64,000 bases of DNA from NCBI GenBank assembly GCA_964465015.1, contig CAYXHP010000020.1, positions 1-64,000 of the forward strand. Reading direction: 5' to 3'. The notes under the pieces were generated by a model, which was given only the letters and a program-made list of their open reading frames with translations, did not search any database and was not told the origin of the DNA. This document shows, in pieces, positions 8,705 through 16,552 of this stretch (position 1 is the first letter of the stretch; every line of letters starts with the position of its first letter). The stretch is from Humimonas sp964465015 (lineage in GTDB: Bacteria; Gemmatimonadota; Gemmatimonadetes; Palauibacterales; Palauibacteraceae). The translations under genes were made by a program, and so were the position numbers.

Positions 8705-9469
8705 ATGACCGAACGCGGGTGGAAGGGCGTCGCGATCCTCGGAGTGGCCGTGGGGGGCGCCCTGCTGGTCGGGCTGCTCCATCCGGGCGGCGCTCCCGCC
8801 GCGGCGGACCTGCGGGACTTCCCGGCGCCTCTTCCCTCTCCCGCCCCGGGGAGCGGGCCGGGAGCCGGGGCGGACACGGTCGTGTTCTCGGGCGGCTGCT
8901 TCTGGGGGGTTCAGGCCGTCTTCCAGCACATCCGCGGCGTCGAGGTGGCCACGGCCGGCTACGCGGGTGGCTCGGCCGCCACGGCGCACTACGCGATGAC
9001 CAGCACCGGCCGCACCGGGCACGCCGAGTCGGTCCGGGTCGTGTTCGATCCGTCCCGCGTCAGCTTCGGCCAGCTCCTCCAGGTCTTCTTCTCGGTGGCG
9101 CACGATCCCACCGAGCTCGACCGCCAGGGGCCGGACGTGGGCACCGAGTACCGCTCGGCCATCTGGACCGCCGACAGCGCACGGGCCCGCGAGGCGCGCG
9201 CCTACATCGAGCGGCTGGACCGCGCGGGCGTGTTCTCGCGGAAGATCGTGACGGAAGTGAACCCCCTGGACGGCTTCTATCCCGCGGAGACCTACCACCA
9301 GGACTACCTGATCCACCACCCCGACCAGCCCTACATCCGCATCAACGACATCCCCAAGGTGGAGCATCTCCGCGAGCGTTTCCCCGACCTGTGGAGCCAG
9401 CGCCCGGCGCCGTGGCGCCCCGAGGCGGACTCGGACGGGACCTCGTCTTCGTCCTCGCCGGAGGAGTGA
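8705..9469 (+). CDS. msrA: Exported peptide-methionine (S)-S-oxide reductase
   Basis: 254 residues. A hydrophobic N-terminal segment (about 8-25) and Pro-rich linker precede the MsrA domain (from about residue 55). The GGCFWG motif places the catalytic cysteine at Cys65, followed by GYAGG, FDPSRV and TEYRSAIW. Cys65 is the only cysteine in the protein, so no resolving cysteine is present and regeneration needs an external thiol or an atypical route. The envelope location fits repair of oxidised periplasmic proteins. ATG at 8705 follows GGGAGGAG at about 8690-8697. Confidence 0.93.
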   Translation: MTERGWKGVAILGVAVGGALLVGLLHPGGAPAAADLRDFPAPLPSPAPGSGPGAGADTVVFSGGCFWGVQAVFQHIRGVEVATAGYAGGSAATAHYAMTSTGRTGHAESVRVVFDPSRVSFGQLLQVFFSVAHDPTELDRQGPDVGTEYRSAIWTADSARAREARAYIERLDRAGVFSRKIVTEVNPLDGFYPAETYHQDYLIHHPDQPYIRINDIPKVEHLRERFPDLWSQRPAPWRPEADSDGTSSSSSPEE

Positions 9470-9521
9470 GACCGGGAGAGCACGGGGGCGGAAAGCCGGC
9501 CGCCCATCCGGAGCCCGGCGT

Positions 9522-9556
9522 CGGCCCGGCCCGGCGCGCCCCGCCGGGCCGGGCCG
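9522..9556. terminator. Bidirectional hairpin between convergent genes
   Basis: A perfect 15-bp GC inverted repeat (arms 9522-9536 and 9542-9556, 5-base loop) sits between the ends of msrA (+) and the DUF4242 gene (-). There is no T-run on either side, but its position and strength fit a shared terminator. Confidence 0.65.
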
Positions 9557-9578
9557 GGGCGGGGGGTGCGGCCTTCCC

Positions 9579-9854
9579 TCAGGCCTCCGCCGTGGTCGGA
9601 TCGATGATCGCGCTCACCCGGGACACGCTGTTGGCCGGGAATCCTCCCTGGCGAGCGTGCTCACGGATCATCTCCTCGTCGGGCGCGATGTAGACACAGT
9701 AGATCTTGTCGCCGGTCACGTAGCTGTGCACCCACTGGATCTCGGGTCCCATCGAGCGCAGCACGTCGCACGAGGTCTCCGAAATCCCGACGAGCTGCTC
9801 GGGCGTCATGGCTCCGGCGCCGGGAATCTCGCGCTCGATCACGAACTTCGGCAT
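9579..9854 (-). CDS. DUF4242 family small protein
   Basis: 91 residues beginning MPKFVIEREIPGAG. It matches the DUF4242 layout: a ferredoxin-like alpha/beta fold with VIEREIPGAG, WVHSYVTGDKIYCVY and a C-terminal EHARQGGFP helix. Some members have been described as nickel-binding proteins; the role here is unknown. ATG at 9852-9854 is chosen since homology starts there. Confidence 0.75.
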   Translation of the reverse strand: MPKFVIEREIPGAGAMTPEQLVGISETSCDVLRSMGPEIQWVHSYVTGDKIYCVYIAPDEEMIREHARQGGFPANSVSRVSAIIDPTTAEA

Positions 9855-10033
9855 GGCCGCCTCCGGCACAGAGGAATGCAGCGGGGATGAGCGGCGCTTC
9901 CGGCGGACCCGGGGTGCCCCCCGCGTGGACCGGCCAAGCTAGTCGACGGTTCGCCGGACCGCCAACCGGTCGGGAGCCGTCTCGGGTGACGTTCGGCCCC
10001 GCGGGAAATGACTCTCCGCCATGGAGCGACCGC

Positions 10034-11125
10034 CTAGGGTCGGCGGAGGGCCTGGTAGCCGTGCAGGACCCAGGCGGGCGGGTCGGGCTCGGCCCGGAGG
10101 CTGTCGGGCAGCCCCAGCCCCTTCCGCCACCGATGGAGCCACGAGATCCCCCAGCGACCCGCGTAGCCGTCCGGGGTGGCGTAGGCGGCATCGGCCAGGG
10201 CATCCCCGAGGGTGATGAACCGGTACCCGCGCCGCTCGAGCCGGTCCAGGAGGCGCCCGGCATACACCGCGTTGAGGTCGTCGGCGTGAAGGAGGAGCAC
10301 CTGGGGGATGTCCCGCCCGAAGGTCTCGCGGGAGAGCCGCTCGTCGAACGAGACGATCGTGTCGAAGTGCCCCAGGTAGGCGCGTCCGATCCTCGCCTGG
10401 CGGGCCGTGTCCCCGGCCGCGGCCCGGTACAGGGCGTCGAACGCGTAGTCCGCGTCCTCCACCGTGAACGGGGCCAGCGCGTACCGCCGCTCGTGCAGGA
10501 AGACCGCGAACGAGTCGCGGAGCGCTAGCGTGGGGCCGGTCTGGTTGAAGGGAGGCCGGAAGTAGCGCGGCGTCCCCCCGATCTCTCCCATGAGGAGCCG
10601 GGGCACGGCGTCGCCGCGCATGACGTCGTCCTCGTACGCGGCCAGCGATGACGTCTGGAAGGAAGAATGCGACCAGGTGTGGTTTCCGAGCTGGACGCCC
10701 GCGTCCCTCCACTCCCGGAGAAGGTCGAGGCGGCGCTCGGCATCGCCTCCCGCCAGCGCGCGCCGGCCGATGACGAAGGCCACCGCCGGCGCGTGGTGCG
10801 CCCGGAGCGCCGCCACGATGCGCGCCGTCCGCGGCGCCACGCTGTCCAGCGGCGCATCCTGATCGGCCCAGGGAAGATCGTCGAAGGTGAGCGCCACGAC
10901 CCGCTGCGCGGCCGGCCGCCGGGCAGCGACCTCCGGGGACGGGGTGATCCGCCCCGTGGAGGCCGCCGGGGTCGCGCGAGCGCCGGGTCGCGGTGACGCT
11001 CGGTCCTCGGGCGAGCGCGCCAGCGCCGCCGTGGCGAGCCCGGTCGCCGCCAGGATGAGTCCCGCGACCCCCAGCCTCCCGGCCCCGAGCACCCGGGCCC
11101 CGGACCCGGTCCGCGGGCGCCTCAC
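10034..11125 (-). CDS. Exported polysaccharide deacetylase (NodB domain)
   Basis: 363 residues with an N-terminal hydrophobic anchor. NodB motifs: ALTFDDLPW (Asp82/Asp83), the metal His pair in NHTWSHSS (about 147-152), RPPFNQ, and the late motif VLLLHADDLN. This predicts a metal-dependent deacetylase acting on N- or O-acetylated polysaccharide in the envelope. Its GTG start at 11125 overlaps the stop of the upstream GNAT gene by four bases (GTGA), so the two are translationally coupled. Confidence 0.85.
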   Translation of the reverse strand: MRRPRTGSGARVLGAGRLGVAGLILAATGLATAALARSPEDRASPRPGARATPAASTGRITPSPEVAARRPAAQRVVALTFDDLPWADQDAPLDSVAPRTARIVAALRAHHAPAVAFVIGRRALAGGDAERRLDLLREWRDAGVQLGNHTWSHSSFQTSSLAAYEDDVMRGDAVPRLLMGEIGGTPRYFRPPFNQTGPTLALRDSFAVFLHERRYALAPFTVEDADYAFDALYRAAAGDTARQARIGRAYLGHFDTIVSFDERLSRETFGRDIPQVLLLHADDLNAVYAGRLLDRLERRGYRFITLGDALADAAYATPDGYAGRWGISWLHRWRKGLGLPDSLRAEPDPPAWVLHGYQALRRP

Positions 11126-11652
11126 CGCTGCGTACCCGGGTGCGCCGGCCGGAAGGCCAGCTCCCACACGTCCCCGGTGTCCCGGAAGCCGGCCCGCTCG
11201 TACAGAGTGCGGCTCCGGCTCGTGGGCCACAGCACCGCTGAGCCCACGCCGCGCTCCCGGCACCAGGTCAGCGCCGACCGGAGCAGCGCCGATCCGATGC
11301 CGGATCCGCGCGCCGCGGGCTCTACGTACATGTTCGTCAGGTAGGCGTGGACCTCGGCCTCCGGCACCGGGTTCGGAATCTTCTCCAGCAGACGCGCCCA
11401 CACGTGGCCCACGATCCGCGGCACCGGCCTCCACTCCGGCCCGTCGGCCGGATGCAGCGCCACCCAGGCGCGCCACCCCGTGGCGGGGTCGGCGAGCCGC
11501 TGCGCCATCCAGGCCTCGCAGCGCTCTTCGAACACACGCCGGTCCTCATCGGCCGGGTCGATGGAGGTACGGAACTCGTAGCGCATCCGGGCCAGCACGG
11601 GCGCGTCCCCGGCGCCCGCGGACCGAATCGTGATGCGTCGCGGCGTGGACAT
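11122..11652 (-). CDS. GNAT family N-acetyltransferase
   Basis: 176 residues. Single GNAT domain: ITIRSAGAGDAPVLARM at the N terminus, VEPAARGSGIGSALLR as the acetyl-CoA-binding motif A (about residues 115-130), and SRTLYERAGFRDTG at the C terminus. Substrate unknown. ATG at 11652 is preferred for an AGGAG about 10 bases upstream. Coupled by GTGA overlap to the polysaccharide deacetylase. Confidence 0.85.
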   Translation of the reverse strand: MSTPRRITIRSAGAGDAPVLARMRYEFRTSIDPADEDRRVFEERCEAWMAQRLADPATGWRAWVALHPADGPEWRPVPRIVGHVWARLLEKIPNPVPEAEVHAYLTNMYVEPAARGSGIGSALLRSALTWCRERGVGSAVLWPTSRSRTLYERAGFRDTGDVWELAFRPAHPGTQR

Positions 11653-11781
11653 GGTGACGGGGGGCTCCTTCGGTATGAGGCGTACCCGTCCCAGCCTCGG
11701 CCATCGACGGAGGCTCGTCAATGGTCGTCGGAGGCGCGCGAGAGGACCCCGGCCTCGGACGTCCGGTGGGTGAAGCGCCGC

Positions 11782-11850
11782 TCAGCAGCGGCGCAGCTTG
11801 AACAACCTCCGGCCCAGCTCGAGCAGGATGACGAGTGCGAGCTTTCTCAC
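11782..11850 (-). CDS. Possible 22-residue basic-hydrophobic peptide
   Basis: A GTG-started frame of 22 codons preceded by GGAGG six bases upstream. The product reads as an apolar helix (LALVILLELG) followed by a basic tail ending in KLRRC. It is the only convincing coding hint in the 315-base interval 11653-11967; the rest shows nothing recognisable. It could be a membrane microprotein or chance. Confidence 0.3.
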   Translation of the reverse strand: MRKLALVILLELGRRLFKLRRC

Positions 11851-11967
11851 GATGGGCCTCCGTGGTTCGAGTCCCGGGGTGTCGCGCGCCCCGTCCGGGG
11901 GGCCGCGCGAGCGGATTCGGCCGTCCCGGGGCGCCGGCCGGCGCCGGCGCGTCCGCGACGGCGCGAC

Positions 11968-12183
11968 TCAGCGATAGCGGTGCTCCGAAGCGTAGTGGTA
12001 GCCGGTCACCGCGGCGATCACGTGGCAGATCCAACCCAGCGTCCCGCCGCTTCCGATCCACAGGCCCGGCGTCACGATGAGCCAGAAGATCCCGCGCAGG
12101 AAGGTGCCGTTGTAGAACTGGCCCACGCCGGGGACGAGGGCGCTCAGGACGGCGGCCGTGCCGGGATTGCGCTGGTCGTTCAT
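11968..12183 (-). CDS. TM2-domain-like membrane protein
   Basis: 71 residues. NPGTAAVLSALVPGVGQFYNG followed by two transmembrane helices (about 10-28 and 32-64) is the TM2-domain pattern: small glycine and proline rich hairpins of unknown function. ATG at 12183 has GAGGGAG upstream. It follows the ferredoxin-flavoprotein gene by 162 bases with a hairpin between, so it is probably transcribed separately. Confidence 0.7.
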   Translation of the reverse strand: MNDQRNPGTAAVLSALVPGVGQFYNGTFLRGIFWLIVTPGLWIGSGGTLGWICHVIAAVTGYHYASEHRYR

Positions 12184-12211
12184 GGTCGACTCCCTCGAGC
12201 GGGGTCCGGGC

Positions 12212-12234
12212 CCGGCGGATCCTCCGTCCGCCGG
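12212..12234. terminator. Hairpin after the cytochrome operon
   Basis: Perfect 8-bp stem (12212-12219 with 12227-12234) and 7-base loop, about 110 bases past the flavoprotein stop. No T-run. It probably marks the end of the cytochrome operon on the minus strand. Confidence 0.45.
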
Positions 12235-12345
12235 CCTCGAAGTGCCTTACGAGGGATGGGCGCCTCGAGTTTTCTCGGGAGCGGGGGGAGGGGTTCAGCC
12301 GGCGAGGGACGGGTCCGGCAACCGGTCCTTCCGCGGACCAGGCGA

Positions 12346-13746
12346 TCAGGCGCCGCGGACGGGCTCGCCGAACTTGGTGTCGATCTCGATCCCGCAGGAC
12401 TCGAGGAAGGACGTGGGCAGGGTCCCGCCGATGAAGACCAGGACCTGGTCGTTGGGGAGGGAGCGACGCTCTCCGCCCGAGTCCTCGAGCACCACGTGGT
12501 CGGCGGCGATCTCCACCGGGTTGGTGCCCCACAGCACCCGGACACGCCCCTCCCTGATCGCGGCTTCGATCCGGTCGTGGTTGGCCGGCCGAATGCGGGT
12601 GAACCGATCCCCCCGGTAGGACACGGTCACGCGGCTTCCCTCCTCCTCCGACAGGGCGAGGGCCGCCTCCACGGCCGAATCGCCGCCCCCCACGACCAGG
12701 ATGCGGTCTCCCACGTAGGCCTCCGGCTCGCGCAACGCGTAGGCGACGTTGGGGAGATCCTCGCCCGGGATGCCGAGCTTCCGGGGCACGCCCCGTCGAC
12801 CGATGGCCAGGACGACGCGCCGGGCACGGTACTGTTCGTCCTGTGTGATCACTTTGAAACCACTTCCATTACAGTGATTGACCTCGAGTACTGTTTTACC
12901 ACAGTCGATCTCGAGCCCGGTCTCCGCGATAACCTCGCGCCACAGGTTGATGAGACCGCTCTTCTCGATCTCGGACGCGCGCACCTTGCCGTGTCCGGGG
13001 ATGTGGAACGCCGAGGTCATGACGAGCTTCTTGCGGGGGTAGTGGCGGATGGTGCCGCCCAGGTCCGATTCCCGCTCCAGGGTGCGGAACCGCAGCCCGC
13101 GCTCCAGGCACTGCAGCGAGGCCGACAGTCCGGCGGGTCCGCAGCCCACGACCACCACGTCAAGCAGATCTCCGGAGCCGTTCGAGCCTCCGTCTCCGTC
13201 GGAGGCTCCGGCATGTGACACGGGGACACCGCCCGACCGCGTGCCGCCGTCCCGCTTCAGCTCCCGCGCGATGCCGTCGACGCACTGCCGCCCCTGCGCG
13301 AAGGCGTTCCGGATCAGCCCCATGCCCCCCAGCTCGCCCACCACGTAGAGGCCCGGGACGTTGGTCTCGAAGTTGCCACGGATGCGCGGCAGCTCCACTC
13401 CGCGCTTCTCGCTCCCGAACACGAGCTGGATCGCCTCGACCGGACAGGCTCGCTCGCACAGTCCATGTCCGACGCAGCGCCCGGGGCTCACCGCCCGGGC
13501 CTGCCCGTCGATGAGCCCGAGGACATCGACCTCGGGGCAGGCGGCCACGCACGCCCCGCTGCCGATGCAGCGGCCGGTGTCGACCACGGGGTGGAGGGTG
13601 ACGGGCTCGTGGAGCCCGTATCGGAGGGCGGTCAGCTCCGCCGCGCGGGTGGCGGCCTCCCGGCGACGCAGGTGGAGGACGAACGGTACCATGAACAGCA
13701 GCGACAGGCCGATCCCGGCCACCAGGATGATCGTCGTGTCACTCAC
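12346..13746 (-). CDS. Membrane-anchored ferredoxin/FAD/NAD(P) oxidoreductase
   Basis: 466 residues. Order: TM helix 5-25; two ferredoxin-like motifs, CIGSGACVAACP (Cys60, 66, 70) and CVGHGLCERACP (Cys91, 97, 101), in which the second cysteine of the canonical CxxCxxCxxxCP is Ser and His; a segment NVPGLYVVGELGG (129-141) that normally lies at the C terminus of thioredoxin-reductase-type flavoproteins; a Gly/Ser linker; FAD site VVVVGCGPAG (197-206); NAD(P) site VVGGGDSAVE (351-360). The end (VFIGGTLPTSFLESCGIEID) stops exactly where the displaced segment would normally follow, implying circular permutation. No redox CxxC is seen. GTG start. Last gene of the cytochrome operon; likely its NAD(P)H-side electron entry or exit. 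Confidence 0.8.
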   Translation of the reverse strand: MSDTTIILVAGIGLSLLFMVPFVLHLRRREAATRAAELTALRYGLHEPVTLHPVVDTGRCIGSGACVAACPEVDVLGLIDGQARAVSPGRCVGHGLCERACPVEAIQLVFGSEKRGVELPRIRGNFETNVPGLYVVGELGGMGLIRNAFAQGRQCVDGIARELKRDGGTRSGGVPVSHAGASDGDGGSNGSGDLLDVVVVGCGPAGLSASLQCLERGLRFRTLERESDLGGTIRHYPRKKLVMTSAFHIPGHGKVRASEIEKSGLINLWREVIAETGLEIDCGKTVLEVNHCNGSGFKVITQDEQYRARRVVLAIGRRGVPRKLGIPGEDLPNVAYALREPEAYVGDRILVVGGGDSAVEAALALSEEEGSRVTVSYRGDRFTRIRPANHDRIEAAIREGRVRVLWGTNPVEIAADHVVLEDSGGERRSLPNDQVLVFIGGTLPTSFLESCGIEIDTKFGEPVRGA

Positions 13747-13803
13747 GGCATCGTTCCCTCTCGCCCCGCATGCCCGCCCTCACTCCTCTCCACTCTGGCG
13801 CCA

Positions 13804-15483
13804 TCACGGACCGAAGGACGTCGACAGGCTGGTGTACAGGCGCGTTTCGCCCAGCCCCCCGCCGATCCGGAACTGTCCCAGGATCGAGTAGCGCAGGCCG
13901 CGTGACAGGGGCACGTCGAGACCGGCCTCGATCGCATGGCTCATGAGCCAGAGGCCCCGGCTCGTCTCCGAGCGGTACAGCAGGTAACCCAGATGGGCGT
14001 CCGCGGCCCCGAAGTACTTCGAAAAGCGTGCCGAACCGGTGAGCATGCGGGTCTGTCCGTTGGTGAACCAGCTGCCCGAGGCGTCCAGTCCGAGGTCGAA
14101 AAGCGGGAGGTGACGGAGATCGAGATAGGAGGAGTAGGTGTGACCCGTTCCGAGCCCCTGGTCGTGATCGAGCCCCACGTCGGCCCCGAACGAGCCGCCC
14201 CGGAAGCGGGCCCCGAAACCCCCGCTCACCTCGTCGCGCCGATAGGAGATGAGCACGCTGTCGGCCAGCCAGTACAGGTACGGACGGTAGCGGGACACGC
14301 CGCCCCGGACGGACAGGAAGTCGTTGATCGGCCCCGAGGCCCACAGCCGCGCCCGGGTGAGGTCCCATCCGCTCCCCGCGCCGGAGCGATCCACCTGCGC
14401 GTCCTGCATCAGGTACCACCGCCCGAAGCGGAGCCGCTGCGAGACGGTGGCGAAGGTGTGGTCCGCGAGCCCGCTGCTCGCCGAGGGCCGCATGGCCGTG
14501 AGCGAAAGGTCGCCGTCGTAGCCGAGGGAGCCCGCGGAGCCCGACCTCACGTCCAGGAACGCGCTCGCCTTCGGCATCTCCGTTTGGGGAGCCTGGTTGG
14601 CCCTGTTCGGCTCGAATCCGACTTCGACTCCGCCCCCGACCGTTCGGCCATAGTGGAGCATGAGCCCGTCCCAGTATCCGCCCAGGGGATCGAACGGGCT
14701 GTAGAACCGGCCGAGCCGCAGGTCGAGCGGCACGGCCTCGAAGCTCCGCGACAGAGACGCCTCGTAGATCTCCGGCGCCGTGTTCGGATGCACGATGGAG
14801 GGGTCGCTGAGGCGCTGCTCCACGCGGCCGTCGGCCTCGAAGGTGAAGCCGCCCGGCAGGTCCCGCACCGTGGTCTCCAGCCACAGGGACGGCGTGGCGA
14901 ACGTGCGCTTGATGCTCACGCCGTCCCGACCGCCGAAGCTCGTGGTCGAGCGCCGAAAGTCGAAGTCCAGGCTCACCCTGCCCGACGCCGTGGGACCCGG
15001 TGGCGCGGCGGGTACCCCGGCCGCAGATCCGGAAACCCGTGTCGCGGGTGAGCGCCCGGTCTCCGCGTCGGGCGACCGCCCGGACTCGTTGGCCGCCGCC
15101 ACCGCGGGCGCACCGACCCTCAGGTACAGCGTCTGGCCCCGTGTGACCGGGAAGGCGGAGCCCGCAAACGTCACCACCGAGCGAGCCGCGGTCGATGCGA
15201 TCACCGAGACGCGTCCCACGAGGGCCCCGGCGCTGTCGCGAGCGACCGCGACCGTGTCGCCCGCGGCGAGTCCCTCCGACGTACCCGCGCGCAGGTAGAG
15301 GGTCGCACCGGCCACCTGCTCGACGACCGCCCCGATGCTCCGGACCTGTCCCGTCGTGTCGGCAGCCGCCCGAGCGGGAGAGGTGGCGCCCGCTGACTGC
15401 CACGCGGCGACCGGGCCCGAAGCGAGCGCGGCCGCGACGAGCGTCAGCGCCAGCACGCGGCCCCGCGCCGGGGACTCAGTCAC
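13804..15483 (-). CDS. Outer-membrane beta-barrel, cytochrome-associated
   Basis: 559 residues. Signal peptide ending near GPVAAWQ, then an N-terminal region (about 38-115) with two similar short beta modules (GATLYLRAGTSEG and GQTLYLRVG), a low-complexity linker, and from about residue 150 a series of alternating amphipathic strands with Tyr/Trp/Phe girdles and Gly/Asp turns, consistent with a porin-like barrel. Family not recognised. Its GTG start overlaps the stop of the 13-heme cytochrome gene by 8 bases, so the two are coupled. By analogy with porin-cytochrome complexes it could be the sheath through which a multiheme protein crosses the outer membrane; this is inference. Confidence 0.7.
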   Translation of the reverse strand: MTESPARGRVLALTLVAAALASGPVAAWQSAGATSPARAAADTTGQVRSIGAVVEQVAGATLYLRAGTSEGLAAGDTVAVARDSAGALVGRVSVIASTAARSVVTFAGSAFPVTRGQTLYLRVGAPAVAAANESGRSPDAETGRSPATRVSGSAAGVPAAPPGPTASGRVSLDFDFRRSTTSFGGRDGVSIKRTFATPSLWLETTVRDLPGGFTFEADGRVEQRLSDPSIVHPNTAPEIYEASLSRSFEAVPLDLRLGRFYSPFDPLGGYWDGLMLHYGRTVGGGVEVGFEPNRANQAPQTEMPKASAFLDVRSGSAGSLGYDGDLSLTAMRPSASSGLADHTFATVSQRLRFGRWYLMQDAQVDRSGAGSGWDLTRARLWASGPINDFLSVRGGVSRYRPYLYWLADSVLISYRRDEVSGGFGARFRGGSFGADVGLDHDQGLGTGHTYSSYLDLRHLPLFDLGLDASGSWFTNGQTRMLTGSARFSKYFGAADAHLGYLLYRSETSRGLWLMSHAIEAGLDVPLSRGLRYSILGQFRIGGGLGETRLYTSLSTSFGP

Positions 15484-16552
15484 CCCCACGTCCCTGTACG
15501 TGGCAGGAGTAGCACGCCTGGCTGTCGTACACGTAGTTCCGGACTTCCTGGTGACGGGAATCCGTAACGCTCTGCCCATGGCACCCACCCGATGTGCAGG
15601 TGAAGCTGGTGTAGTTGTTGGGGGCGGCCTGGTGACAATCGGTGCAGGCCCTCCAGCGCCCCTGGTGCGCCCCCGAGTAGATCGGGAACCAGCGTGCATC
15701 GTGGTCGAAGTGCGCACCGCCGAACGAGTCCTGGGTGTGGCAGTCCAGGCACGTCGTCGGGAAGCCGTTGTCGTCGTGCCTTCGCTGGAAGTCCGCCTGG
15801 TGACAGGCGATGCAATCGTTCGGACCGCTCGGCGTGAAGCGCAGCGTGTTGCCCGGCTGGATATGGCAGCTCTGGCAACGCAGGAGCCGGTGCGCGCCGA
15901 CCAACGGAAACCCCGTCATGGCGTGATCGAACTTGGGAGCATCCGCCCACGCGCGCGTGTCGTGGCACTGTAGGCATTCGGTCGAGAAGCCCTGCGCCAC
16001 GTGATCGATGGACTTGACGCTCTGGAATTCGTTTCTGTGGCAGGAGATGCACTGCCGATCCAGGTTGCTGTAGCTCCCGCCCCTGGCGTCGAAGTGGCAG
16101 CTCTGGCAGCTGATCTGGAGGTGCGCCCCGGTGAGCGGAAAGCCGGAGCGGAGGTGGATCCGGACCGCCGGCACGTCCGCGAAGGACGTGGTGTTGTGAC
16201 AGGTGCCGCAGCCCTCGGCGAACTGTCCCCGGTGGAAGTCGGCGTGGCAGGAGGCGCAGTCGTCCTCGGAGATTTTGGGCGCGTCGAAGCGGAGGTCCAG
16301 GTGACAGCCCCCACACGGCACGCTCGCGTGCCGGCCCTCGAGGGCGAACCCGGACAGCTTGCCGTGATCGAAGCCGGCGGGGAGGTGCGCCGGCTTCCAC
16401 GACGTGGCCCCATGACAGTCCGAGCAGTCCAGTCCCTTCGGGAGCGGACCGTGCGGGTTCGCCTGCCCCTGCTGGGCGGCCGCCGATCCCGCCCCGAGAG
16501 CCAGGAACAGGAGGAGGACGCCGCCCGGCACCATGGTCCGCTGAACCATCAT
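15476..16552 (-). CDS. Exported multiheme cytochrome c, 13 heme sites
   Basis: 358 residues with a Sec signal peptide (cleavage near GSAAAQ). I count twelve CXXCH motifs and one CX4CH (CTSGGCH), giving 13 predicted hemes. Many repeats share the pattern FDH...GFPLxGAH....CxxCH (for example FDHAMTGFPLVGAH), where the FDH histidine is a likely distal ligand, suggesting bis-His hemes in a linear wire. ATG at 16552 overlaps the stop of the 17-heme gene (ATGA), and the 3' end overlaps the barrel gene start. Predicted periplasmic or outer-membrane electron carrier. Confidence 0.9.
   Translation of the reverse strand: MMVQRTMVPGGVLLLFLALGAGSAAAQQGQANPHGPLPKGLDCSDCHGATSWKPAHLPAGFDHGKLSGFALEGRHASVPCGGCHLDLRFDAPKISEDDCASCHADFHRGQFAEGCGTCHNTTSFADVPAVRIHLRSGFPLTGAHLQISCQSCHFDARGGSYSNLDRQCISCHRNEFQSVKSIDHVAQGFSTECLQCHDTRAWADAPKFDHAMTGFPLVGAHRLLRCQSCHIQPGNTLRFTPSGPNDCIACHQADFQRRHDDNGFPTTCLDCHTQDSFGGAHFDHDARWFPIYSGAHQGRWRACTDCHQAAPNNYTSFTCTSGGCHGQSVTDSRHQEVRNYVYDSQACYSCHVQGRGGD

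Noticed and set aside
8513..9367. N-terminal 285-codon extension of the tricorn frame
   Set aside because: It is antisense to msrA; a signal peptide and AGGAG mark the start at 8512.
11347..13218. 623-codon plus-strand open frame opposite the flavoprotein and GNAT genes
   Set aside because: High-GC shadow frame; no recognisable domain, while the minus strand holds clear genes with motifs and start signals.
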